Assembly (NCBI RefSeq): GCF_900114095.1
Contig: NZ_FORV01000001.1
Location: 930,001 to 994,000 of the forward strand
From: Sphingomonas sp. NFR04
GTDB taxonomy: Bacteria; Pseudomonadota; Alphaproteobacteria; Sphingomonadales; Sphingomonadaceae
DNA: 64,000 nt
Direction: 5' to 3'
Shown: piece by piece, positions 51,937 to 59,686 of the stretch
Numbering within the stretch: the stretch's first letter is position 1
How the letters are laid out: every line of letters starts with the position of its first letter
Position numbers and translations under genes: made by a program
Notes under the pieces: model-generated
Database searches by the model: none
The model's input: the letters and a program-made list of their open reading frames with translations, nothing else
Told to the model about the DNA's origin: nothing

Positions 51937-52630
51937 CCTGTTGATCGGCGGCGGCTGCTTCGCCGCGGCCGGCGCCTCGCTCGGCCTCAAGCCGCGCCGC
52001 CGCATGGACCTGCTCGGCGCGACCAAGCTCGACACGCTGATGCCCAAGGCGTTCGGCCAGTGGAAGGCCGAGGATACCGGCGCGCTGATCGCGCCGCCGC
52101 GCGAGGGCAGCCTGGAAGACAAGCTGTACAACCAGGTGGTCAGCCGCGCCTTCTCGCGGCCGGACGGCACCACGGTGATGCTGCTGATCGCCTATGGCAA
52201 CGCCCAGACCGATCTGCTCCAGCTGCACCGGCCCGAGGTCTGCTACCCCTTCTTCGGCTTCACCGTGCTGGAGAGCCATCCGGAGATGATCCCGGTCGCC
52301 GACAAGGTGGCGATCCCCGGCCGGGCGCTGACCGCGACCAACTACAACCGCACCGAGCAGATCCTCTACTGGGCGCGCGTCGGCGAATATCTGCCCCAGT
52401 CGGGCAACGAGCAGCTGATGGCACGGCTGAAGAGCCAGATGGCCGGCTGGATCGTCGACGGCGTGCTGGTCCGCATCTCCACCGTCACCAGCGAAGCGGC
52501 GGAAGGGCTGGCGGCGAACCTCGATTTCGCGCGCGAGCTGGTCAAGGTGCTCGACCCGCGGGTGCTGCGCCCGCTGCTCGGCACGCAGATGACCGCAGCG
52601 ATCGAACCGCACCACCGGGCGGGCGCCTGA
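51920..52630 (+). CDS. epsI: EpsI-like exosortase-associated protein (Urf26/GelN/DpsN)
   Basis: A 236-aa exported protein. The N-terminus MFNRRDLLIGGGCFAAAG has twin Arg and a short hydrophobic stretch (Tat-like or signal anchor). The body is EpsI/DUF3485-like: VMLLIAYGNAQTDLLQLHRPEVCYPFFGF (about 86-114) with the HRPExCY motif typical of the family. It overlaps the exosortase gene by 17 bases and ends the spsF operon at a small hairpin. Confidence 0.86.
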   Translation: MFNRRDLLIGGGCFAAAGASLGLKPRRRMDLLGATKLDTLMPKAFGQWKAEDTGALIAPPREGSLEDKLYNQVVSRAFSRPDGTTVMLLIAYGNAQTDLLQLHRPEVCYPFFGFTVLESHPEMIPVADKVAIPGRALTATNYNRTEQILYWARVGEYLPQSGNEQLMARLKSQMAGWIVDGVLVRISTVTSEAAEGLAANLDFARELVKVLDPRVLRPLLGTQMTAAIEPHHRAGA

Positions 52631-52644
52631 ACGTACAAGCGGGG

Positions 52645-52660
52645 GCGGCACTACTGCCGC
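52645..52660. terminator. short hairpin after the epsI-like gene
   Basis: GCGGCA-CTAC-TGCCGC, a perfect 6-bp stem. It lies between the convergent EpsI-like and epoxide hydrolase genes. Weak as a terminator on its own. Confidence 0.4.
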
Positions 52661-52694
52661 TCCTGTCGTAGCGCTTCCAAAGTGGCAATTCCGA

Positions 52695-53849
52695 TCAGCG
52701 CAGACTGCGGAAGGCCCCGCGGACCTCCTCCGCAAAGAGCGCGGGCTGCTCCAGCGCCGCGAAATGCCCGCCGCGCTCGGGTTCGCCGAAATGGACGAGC
52801 TTGGCGAACCGCGCCTCCGCCCAGCGCCGCGAGAGCCGCAGCTGTTCGCCGGGGAACATGCTGATGCCGGCCGGGATCTCTAGCGGCGATAGGGGAAAGC
52901 CCCCGCGCCGCATTGCCTGTGCGGCCTCCCAGTATAGCCGCGCCGAACTCGGCCCGGCATTGGGCAGCCAGTAGAGCATGATGTCGTCGAGCATCGCGTC
53001 GAGCGCGAGGACCTGCTCGGGATCGCCGCCGCTGTCCGACACGTCCTGGAACAGCGCGTAGATCCAGGCGGCCAGTCCCACCGGCGAGTCCGCCAGCGCA
53101 AAGGCCACCGATTGCGGCCGGGTCGACTGGACCTTGAAATAGCCGGCGAACTGCTCGTCGTAGCGCGCCGCATCCGCCAGCATCTGCCGTTCGTCCGCGT
53201 CCGCGTGTGCGCGCTCCGCCTCGGTCGGCTGGAACAGCACCATGTTGAGGTGGATGCCGATCAGGCCCGGCGGCGCCATATGCCCCAGTGTCGTGGTCAC
53301 GCCCGCACCCCAGTCGCCGCCCTGCGCAGCCCAGCGATCATAGCCGAGCCGCTGCATCAGCACCGCCCAGGCAGCGGCGATCCGGCCGATGTCGCAGCCC
53401 GGCCCCATCGGCTTGTCCGAAAAGCCGAAACCCGGCAGCGTCGGCAACACGAGGTGAAAGGCGTCGGATGCCTCGCCGCCATGCGCGACCGGATCGGTCA
53501 GCGGCCCGATGACGTCGCGAAACTCCAGGACCGACCCCGGCCAGCCATGCGTCATCAGCAGCGGCAACGCGTCCGGCTCGGGCGAGCGGATGTGCAGGAA
53601 ATGGATGCCGAGGCCGTCGATCGTGGTGCGATGCTGGCCCCAGCCGTTGAGCATCGCCTCGCAGGCGCGCCAGTCATAGCCCTCCCGCCAACGCGCGACC
53701 AGCGCCTGGAGCTTGGCGACCGGCGGCCCCTGGCTGGTGTCGTCCACCGTCTCGCGATCGGGCCAGCGGATCGCGGCAAGGCGGCGGGCGAGATCGTCCA
53801 GATCGGATTGCGGCACCGCCAGATGGAAGGGTTCGATCGAATCGGTCAT
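52695..53849 (-). CDS. epoxide hydrolase (EHN domain, alpha/beta fold)
   Basis: A 384-aa alpha/beta hydrolase with the N-terminal epoxide hydrolase domain (about 1-110: FHLAVPQSDLDDLARRLAAIRWPD). It has HGWPG (101-105, oxyanion hole), nucleophile Asp179 in AQGGDWGAG, and catalytic His362 in ERGGHFAA. It would hydrolyse epoxides or, in some relatives, related cyclic ethers. It lies 17 bp downstream of the NmrA-like gene and forms a pair with it. It has no expected role in sphingan synthesis; see findings. Confidence 0.88.
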   Translation of the reverse strand: MTDSIEPFHLAVPQSDLDDLARRLAAIRWPDRETVDDTSQGPPVAKLQALVARWREGYDWRACEAMLNGWGQHRTTIDGLGIHFLHIRSPEPDALPLLMTHGWPGSVLEFRDVIGPLTDPVAHGGEASDAFHLVLPTLPGFGFSDKPMGPGCDIGRIAAAWAVLMQRLGYDRWAAQGGDWGAGVTTTLGHMAPPGLIGIHLNMVLFQPTEAERAHADADERQMLADAARYDEQFAGYFKVQSTRPQSVAFALADSPVGLAAWIYALFQDVSDSGGDPEQVLALDAMLDDIMLYWLPNAGPSSARLYWEAAQAMRRGGFPLSPLEIPAGISMFPGEQLRLSRRWAEARFAKLVHFGEPERGGHFAALEQPALFAEEVRGAFRSLR

Positions 53850-53866
53850 GTCGCGTTTCCTAGAGA

Positions 53867-54757
53867 TCAGACGGTCGGCGCGAGGATGTCGCGGGCCCGG
53901 ATCCACTCGGTCTTGCCGTAGCGACCATTGTCGAGCCCGATCAGCTTGCCGCGCCCGCTCGACATGTCGCGGATATATTGCATCCCCTGCCAGGGCGTGA
54001 ACGGCGCGTCGCTCGCCGGGGACAGCGCGCGCGTGACCTTGATTAGCGCGCCGAGCAGGCCCAGCCCGCCGGCCCGCAAGGTCCGCCAGCGCCGCCCTTC
54101 GAGCTCCGTCATCAGCGCGGCAAGATCACGCGGGCTGACCACGTCGCCGGCGATCCGCAGGAAGCGCGGCGCATCGGCATCGAGCGCGGCAGCGGCGGCA
54201 TAGTCCGCCACATCGTCCTTGGTGGTGAAATCGAGCAACTGGCCGGGATCGCCCCAGCACAGGATGCGGCGCGGCTTGTGGAGCACGATCGGCGCCTCGC
54301 CGGTCAGCAGCTCGCCAAAGGCGCCGTTGAGGATCGAGGTCGCGCGGATCGGCGCGGCATCGACCCGCACCATGAAGGCGCGCCGCAGGTCCATGTTGCG
54401 GTTGTCGCCCGGCCGCGTCCGCGTGAAGTCGAGCGAGAAGTCGGAGGGCATGAACCGCGACACGCCCGCCGCCACCGCGGCATCGAGCAGGCGGCCCTGC
54501 ACGTCGAGGATCGTCGGCGCCAGCCCGTTGAGCGCGGAAACGACGCAGGCGGCACCGGCACAGGCGTCTGCCAGTGCGGAGCGATCATCGAAGTCGACTT
54601 CCACCGGCACCGCGCCGGTCGCGCGGACAGCCTGCCGTCGCGCCTCCGGCGTGCCCTTGCGGAGCAGCGCATGCACGCTCGCCCCCCGCCGAGTCAGGGC
54701 GGTGGCGATACGATGGCCCAGATCGCCGGTCGCGCCGGCAAGAACGATGTTGGTCAT
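53867..54757 (-). CDS. NmrA-like NAD(P)-binding reductase
   Basis: A 296-aa atypical short-chain reductase. The Rossmann motif is VLAGATGDLGHRIATAL (about 4-20), and SRFMPSDFSLD lies in the middle as in isoflavone-reductase/NmrA proteins. Substrate unknown. It is followed by the epoxide hydrolase and divergent from a TetR gene with a palindrome in the gap, so the TetR protein probably controls it. ATG at 54757. Confidence 0.82.
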   Translation of the reverse strand: MTNIVLAGATGDLGHRIATALTRRGASVHALLRKGTPEARRQAVRATGAVPVEVDFDDRSALADACAGAACVVSALNGLAPTILDVQGRLLDAAVAAGVSRFMPSDFSLDFTRTRPGDNRNMDLRRAFMVRVDAAPIRATSILNGAFGELLTGEAPIVLHKPRRILCWGDPGQLLDFTTKDDVADYAAAAALDADAPRFLRIAGDVVSPRDLAALMTELEGRRWRTLRAGGLGLLGALIKVTRALSPASDAPFTPWQGMQYIRDMSSGRGKLIGLDNGRYGKTEWIRARDILAPTV

Positions 54758-54776
54758 GCCCCGCTCGTACATAAAC

Positions 54777-54797
54777 TGAACGGTACCGTCTAGTTCA
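54777..54797. promoter_or_regulatory. palindromic operator candidate for the TetR regulator
   Basis: Half-sites TGAAC (54777-54781) and GTTCA (54793-54797) are inverted around CGGTACCG (itself a perfect 8-bp palindrome), in the 71-bp divergent gap. Size and position suit a TetR dimer site covering the reductase promoter. Confidence 0.55.
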
Positions 54798-54828
54798 CTT
54801 TCGAGCAGGAAGCGATTATCGGGGAGGG

Positions 54829-55503
54829 ATGCCTGCGAACCCCTCCCCCTCCGTTCAGGATGCCGGGCTACGACGCCGCGGCGGCCGCCCGCCTGCGGAT
54901 AAGGCCGGCGACGTCGATCGCCGCATCCTCGAAGCAGCCACCAGCCTTTTCCTGCGCCAGGGGTTCGATACGACCAGCTGCGACCAGGTCGCCGCGCTGG
55001 CGGGCGCGGGCAAGGCGAGCATCTATGCGCGTTATGCCAACAAGGAGGCGCTGTTCACGGCAGTGGTGCAGCAGCATGTCGCGGCCGCGCTCGCGCCCTC
55101 GATCGACATCCCGTGGCACCTGCCGCTCGAAGCCAGGCTGGCGGAGACGGCGCGATCGATCCTCGCGCACTCGCTGCGGCCAGAGGTGGTCGCGCTGATG
55201 CGGGTGGTACTCACCACCGCGCACCGCATGCCCGAACTGGCACGGCTCGCCGATCGCAGGGGGCGCGAGGTCGCCATCGCGCGGGTCGCGACGGCGATGC
55301 TCGGCCATCCCGATCCGGCGCCGGAGGCCATGGCACGCGCGCTGCCGCTGGCGGCGACGTTCATCGACCTGGTGTTCGCACGCCCGCAGATGCGGGCGCT
55401 GATGGGAGACGACGCGGCAGCGCTGGAAGCCGCCGCGCCGGTACAGGTCGCGGAGGTGCTGGACCTGCTCAGCCGCTCCGGTCGGCTGGAGCCCTGGCGG
55501 TAG
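54829..55503 (+). CDS. TetR/AcrR family transcriptional regulator
   Basis: A 224-aa repressor-type protein. The TetR helix-turn-helix domain (about 30-75) reads DRRILEAATSLFLRQGFDTTSCDQVAALAGAGKASIYARYANKEALF. The C-terminal half is a ligand-binding helical domain with LAHSLRPEVVALMRVVLTTAHRMPEL, the AefR-like type. A basic RRRGGRPP segment (15-22) precedes the domain. Divergent from the reductase and convergent with atrD. The GGGGAGGG just before the ATG is unusually close. Confidence 0.9.
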   Translation: MPANPSPSVQDAGLRRRGGRPPADKAGDVDRRILEAATSLFLRQGFDTTSCDQVAALAGAGKASIYARYANKEALFTAVVQQHVAAALAPSIDIPWHLPLEARLAETARSILAHSLRPEVVALMRVVLTTAHRMPELARLADRRGREVAIARVATAMLGHPDPAPEAMARALPLAATFIDLVFARPQMRALMGDDAAALEAAAPVQVAEVLDLLSRSGRLEPWR

Positions 55504-55532
55504 CGGCGCGTGCTACCGCCCTGCTCCTCACC

Positions 55533-56927
55533 TCACCGCTCGTGCAGCGCGTCGCTCCCCGTTTCCAGCACCGGGCCGACCAGATAGCTGAGCAGCGTCC
55601 GCTTGCCGGTGACGATGTCGGCGCTGGCGATCATGCCCGGCCGCAGCGGCACCTGCGCGCCGTGCGCGTTGACATGATTGCGATCGAGCGCGATCCGCGC
55701 CTTGTAGACCGGCGGCTGGCCTTCCTTGACCTGCACCGCCTCGGGGCTGATGCCCACCACGGTGCCCGGGATCATGCCGTAGCGGGTATAGGGGAAGGCC
55801 TGCAGCTTCACCTTCACCGGCATGCCGGTGCGGACGAAGCCGATGTCGCTGTTGTCGATCATCACCTCGGCCTCGAGCCGCGCCTTGTCCGGCACGATCG
55901 AGAGGAGCGGCTTCACGCCTTCGACGACGCCTCCTTCGGTATGCACCTGGAGCTGCGAGACGGTGCCGCTCACCGGCGCGCGAAGTTCGCGGAAGCTGCT
56001 GCGCAGGCTCGCCTTGGCGACATCCTCGCTGCGCCCGCGCACTTCGCCTTCAGCCTTGACCAGATCCTGCAGCACCTGCGCGCGGGCTTCCTCCCGCGTC
56101 TTGGCCGAAAGGCTGCTCGCGCTGTGCGACTGCTGGCCGAGCTTGGCGACGCCGGCGCGCGCGGCGGCAAGGTCCTGGCGCTCGGAGATCAGCTGGCGGC
56201 GGAGTTCGACCACGCGCAGCTTGGAGACATAGCCCTTGGCCGCCATCGCTTCGTTGGCGGCGACCTGCTGTTCGAGCAGCGGCAGCGACTGTTCGAGCTT
56301 CTGCACCTGCGCCTGTGCCTCGGCGGCAGCGGAGACGGCAGCGCCGCTGTCCGACCGGCCGCCGGCAGTGGCCGCCTCGATCTGGCCGAGCCGGGCCCGG
56401 GCAAGATCGCGGTGGGTCGCCGCCTCGGCCGGGCTGGCCCCGGCCGGGGCGACGAAGTGGAAGCCCTTGCCGTCGAGCGCATCGACGATCGCCTGGTTGC
56501 GCGCGACGTCGAGCTGCGCGCTGAGCAGCGCGACCCTGGCCTGCGTCGCCTCCGCCGCCGACATGGTCGGATCGAGCGTGACCAGCACCTGGCCTTTGGT
56601 CACCGTCTGCCCCTCGCCCACCAGGATGCGGCGGACGATGCCCGATTCGGGCGACTGGACGACCTTGGCCTCGCCGATCGGCGCGATCCTGCCTTGCGTC
56701 GGTGCGACGACCTCGACGTTGCCGATCGCCAGCCAAGCGGTGGTGATCGCCAGCCCGGCCACCATCACCTTGGCGGTGAGCCGCGCGGTGGGCGACACCG
56801 GCCGCTCGATGATCTCGAGCGCGGCAGGCAGGAAGGTGGTGTCATAATCGACGGTCCGCGCGGGCAGCACCGTGCCGCGGATCCGGGCGAGTGGGCCGCG
56901 GGGCCCCATGGTGACGACGGCGTTCAT
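55533..56927 (-). CDS. atrD: type I secretion membrane fusion protein
   Basis: A 464-aa HlyD-family adaptor with a cytoplasmic N-terminus, one membrane helix (about 51-70), a barrel-lipoyl half (VVAPTQGRIAPIGEAKVVQSPESGIVRRILVGEGQ), and a long coiled-coil hairpin (about 120-300). The second lipoyl half begins ELRAPVSGTVSQLQVHTEGG, and the C-terminus has RPGMIASADIVTGKRTLLSYL. Its start overlaps the atrB stop by four bases. It matches atrD of S-88. Likely cargo is SpsR or other signal-less proteins (inference). Confidence 0.92.
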   Translation of the reverse strand: MNAVVTMGPRGPLARIRGTVLPARTVDYDTTFLPAALEIIERPVSPTARLTAKVMVAGLAITTAWLAIGNVEVVAPTQGRIAPIGEAKVVQSPESGIVRRILVGEGQTVTKGQVLVTLDPTMSAAEATQARVALLSAQLDVARNQAIVDALDGKGFHFVAPAGASPAEAATHRDLARARLGQIEAATAGGRSDSGAAVSAAAEAQAQVQKLEQSLPLLEQQVAANEAMAAKGYVSKLRVVELRRQLISERQDLAAARAGVAKLGQQSHSASSLSAKTREEARAQVLQDLVKAEGEVRGRSEDVAKASLRSSFRELRAPVSGTVSQLQVHTEGGVVEGVKPLLSIVPDKARLEAEVMIDNSDIGFVRTGMPVKVKLQAFPYTRYGMIPGTVVGISPEAVQVKEGQPPVYKARIALDRNHVNAHGAQVPLRPGMIASADIVTGKRTLLSYLVGPVLETGSDALHER

Positions 56928-59110
56928 GCGGCAATCTCCCCGAAGCCGCTTTGGCGGCGGTGCAGGTCGGCATAGCGGCCGCCCAGGCGCAGCAGTTCTT
57001 CATGGCGGCCGCTCTCGACGATGCGGCCCTGTTCGAGCGTGATGATCCGGTCGCAGGCGCGCACCGCCGAGAGGCGATGGGCGATGATGACGAGGGTACG
57101 GCCGGCGGAGATCGCGCGCAGGTTGTTCTGGATCAGCTCCTCGCTCTCGGCGTCGAGCGCCGAGGTCGCCTCGTCGAACACCAGGATGCGCGGATTGCCG
57201 ACCAGCGCGCGGGCGATGGCGAGCCGCTGGCGCTGGCCGCCGGAGAGGTTCACGCCACGCTCGACGATCTCGGTGTCATAGCCGCGCGGCTGGCGCAGGA
57301 TGAAGTCGTGCGCGCCCGCGAGCTGCGCCGCCGCGACGACATGCTCGAACGGCATGGCCGGGTTGGACAGCGCGATATTCTCGCGGATCGTGCGGCTGAA
57401 CAGCAGGTTCTCCTGCAGCACCACGCCGATCTGACGGCGGAGCCAGGCGGCGTCGAGCTGCGCGACATCGACCTCGTCGACCAGCACGCGCCCGTTGCTC
57501 GGCAGGTTGAGCCGCTGGAGCAGCTTGGCGAGGGTCGACTTGCCCGAGCCCGAGGAGCCGACGATGCCGAGCGAGCTGCCCGCGGGGATGTCGAGCGTGA
57601 TGTCGCTCAGCACCGGCGGCTGGTCCTCGGCGTAGCGGAAGCTGACATTCTCGAAGCGGATCGCGCCGTGCAGCACGGGCAGCGTCGCCGCCGAAGCGGG
57701 GCGCGGCTCGACCGGATGGTTGAGCACGTCGCCGAGGCGCTCGATCGCGATGCGGACCTGCTGGAAGTCCTGCCACAGCTGCGCCATGCGGATCACCGGG
57801 CCCGAGACGCGCTGCGCGAACATGTTGAACGCGACCAGCGCGCCGACGCTCATCGCGCCGCCGATCACCGCCTGCGCCCCGAAGAACAGGATCGCGGCGA
57901 AGCTCAGCTTGGAGATCATCTCGATCGCCTGGCTGCCGGTATTGGCGGTGTTGATCAGCCGCTGCGAGGCGCCGGTATAGGCGGCGAGCTGACGCTCCCA
58001 GCCATTCTGCCAGTGCGGCTCGACTGCGGTGGCCTTGATCGTGTGGATGCCCGAGACGCTCTCGACCAGCAGCGCGTTGCTGGCCGAGCTCTTCTCGAAC
58101 TTATCCTCGACGAGGCCACGCAGCGGGCCCGCAATGCCGAACGAGACGATCGCGTACAGCACCAGCGACGCCAGCACGATCGCCGAGAGCATCGGCGAAT
58201 AGAACAGCATCGCCGCGAGGAACACGATCGTGAACAGCGGATCGACCATCACGGTGAGCGAGGCGTTGGTGAGGAACTCGCGAATGGTCTCGAGCTGGCG
58301 GACGCGGGTGACGGTGTCGCCCACCCGGCGCTTCTCGAAATAGCTGAGCGGCAGTGCCAGCAGATGGTGGAACAGCCGCGCGCCGAGCTCGACGTCGATC
58401 TTCTGCGTCGTCTCGGTGAACAGCCGGGTGCGGATCCAGCCCAGCGCCACTTCCCAGACCGAGACGATCAGGAAGGCGAAGGCGAGCACGCTCAGCGTGC
58501 TCATGCTGTTGTGGATCAGCACCTTGTCGATCACGCTCTGGAACAGCAGCGGCGAGGCGAGGCCGAGCAGGTTGAGCGCGAAGGTGATCCCCAGCACTTC
58601 GAGGAACAGCTTGCGATAGCGCTTGAACTGCGCAGTGAACCAGGAGAAGCCGAAGCGCAGCGGCCGCCCCGCCACCGCGCGGGTGGTGAGCAGCACCAGC
58701 GTGCCCGACCAGAGCGAATCAAGCCCCTCGCGATCGACCTGCTCGGGCGCATGGCCGGGGCGCTGGATGATCACGCCATGTTCGGTAAGGCCGCCGATCA
58801 CGAACCAACCCTCCGGACCGTCGGCGATCGCGGGCAGCGGCTGGCGGGCGAGGCCGCCGCGCGGCACGTCCACCGCCTTGGCGCGCACGCCCTGCTGGCG
58901 CTTGGCGAGCAGGATCAGGTCGTCGATCGTCGGCGACTCGCCATGCCCCAGCGCGTGGCGGAGCTGTTCGGGGGTGATCGCGATATTGTGGACGCCGAGC
59001 AGCAGCGACAGCGCCACCAGCCCGGATTCGCGCAATTCGGCCTCGCGCTCGGCGGCCGAGGGGCCCGCAAAAGCGCTGTGCAGGCTGGCCTGCATTTCGT
59101 CGCGTGTCAT
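56924..59110 (-). CDS. atrB: type I secretion ABC transporter with C39-like domain
   Basis: A 728-aa HlyB-type exporter. The N-terminal C39-like domain (about 1-140) lacks the catalytic Cys of true C39 peptidases, so it likely docks cargo rather than cleaving. The membrane domain is about 165-440. The ATPase domain has Walker A GSSGSGKST (about 516-524), signature LSGGQRQRLAIARAL (about 620) and Walker B ILVFDEATSALD (about 640). It precedes atrD in one operon. Upstream is a 576-bp gap shared with spsB. Confidence 0.93.
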   Translation of the reverse strand: MTRDEMQASLHSAFAGPSAAEREAELRESGLVALSLLLGVHNIAITPEQLRHALGHGESPTIDDLILLAKRQQGVRAKAVDVPRGGLARQPLPAIADGPEGWFVIGGLTEHGVIIQRPGHAPEQVDREGLDSLWSGTLVLLTTRAVAGRPLRFGFSWFTAQFKRYRKLFLEVLGITFALNLLGLASPLLFQSVIDKVLIHNSMSTLSVLAFAFLIVSVWEVALGWIRTRLFTETTQKIDVELGARLFHHLLALPLSYFEKRRVGDTVTRVRQLETIREFLTNASLTVMVDPLFTIVFLAAMLFYSPMLSAIVLASLVLYAIVSFGIAGPLRGLVEDKFEKSSASNALLVESVSGIHTIKATAVEPHWQNGWERQLAAYTGASQRLINTANTGSQAIEMISKLSFAAILFFGAQAVIGGAMSVGALVAFNMFAQRVSGPVIRMAQLWQDFQQVRIAIERLGDVLNHPVEPRPASAATLPVLHGAIRFENVSFRYAEDQPPVLSDITLDIPAGSSLGIVGSSGSGKSTLAKLLQRLNLPSNGRVLVDEVDVAQLDAAWLRRQIGVVLQENLLFSRTIRENIALSNPAMPFEHVVAAAQLAGAHDFILRQPRGYDTEIVERGVNLSGGQRQRLAIARALVGNPRILVFDEATSALDAESEELIQNNLRAISAGRTLVIIAHRLSAVRACDRIITLEQGRIVESGRHEELLRLGGRYADLHRRQSGFGEIAA

Positions 59111-59686
59111 TTCCGGAACTCTGCCTCCATGGCGCTACTCGTCGACGCCATGATGAAGAAGGCTGGTAAAGACTCGATTAATTCAAATGTTTCTGTGGTT
59201 TATGCGTAGGGGCCGGCGCGACGCGCCGGTCCGGTTAGACCATCCTTAAGCGCCTCCGGCTACGGTATCACCCGAGACCACAGCGACGAGCCGAGAGGAT
59301 TTTGAGGTGCACCGCAGCAAATTTAGAAGGAATCTGCGCTGCAACCGCGAACAAACCGGCGCCATCCCCCGCTTGGCGACCCCGCATGCCCTTGATCGAC
59401 AGACAATCCTGGGGATAAGCCGCGTTCGGTCGCTCCGCTCCGAAAATACGGCAAATAGTGTCGATTTCGGAGGATATTTGCACGGGCCTCGCGCGTTCAT
59501 GCGGGTTAGGCTCACGTCACGACCAACAATCCAGGGTGCGATCTTGTTGAATCCCGGTCCCGAAATCAGACCATTTGATCGATACCGAGACTATCGCATC
59601 GCAACGCGTCCCATTATAATGCAGTGCAACAGGCCGACTCGGCCGCTGTCAGCGTGCAAATTCCGTTGAGGGAGCCCAGTGAGGCC
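59111..59686. other. 576-bp gap between divergent atrB and spsB
   Basis: It contains a GC hairpin at about 59212-59231 (CCGGCGCG-A-CGCGCCGG) and AT-richer patches (59165-59200, 59440-59480). A promoter-like TATAAT at 59615 and a leader hairpin GGCCG-ACT-CGGCC (59632-59644) lie near spsB. Open frames here (e.g. 59307-59669) lack a coding-like composition. No small RNA can be asserted, but the length leaves room for one or for a regulator site. Confidence 0.5.
59615..59620 (+). promoter_or_regulatory. TATAAT -10-like box upstream of spsB
   Basis: An exact TATAAT 67 bases before the spsB ATG. No convincing -35 lies 16-18 bases upstream (the region reads CGCATCGCAACGCGTCC). It would drive spsB-rmlA-C-B-D. 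Confidence 0.35.

Noticed and set aside
59307..59669. 120-codon frame in the atrB-spsB gap
   Set aside because: Composition is unlike neighbouring genes, no ribosome site, no recognisable feature.
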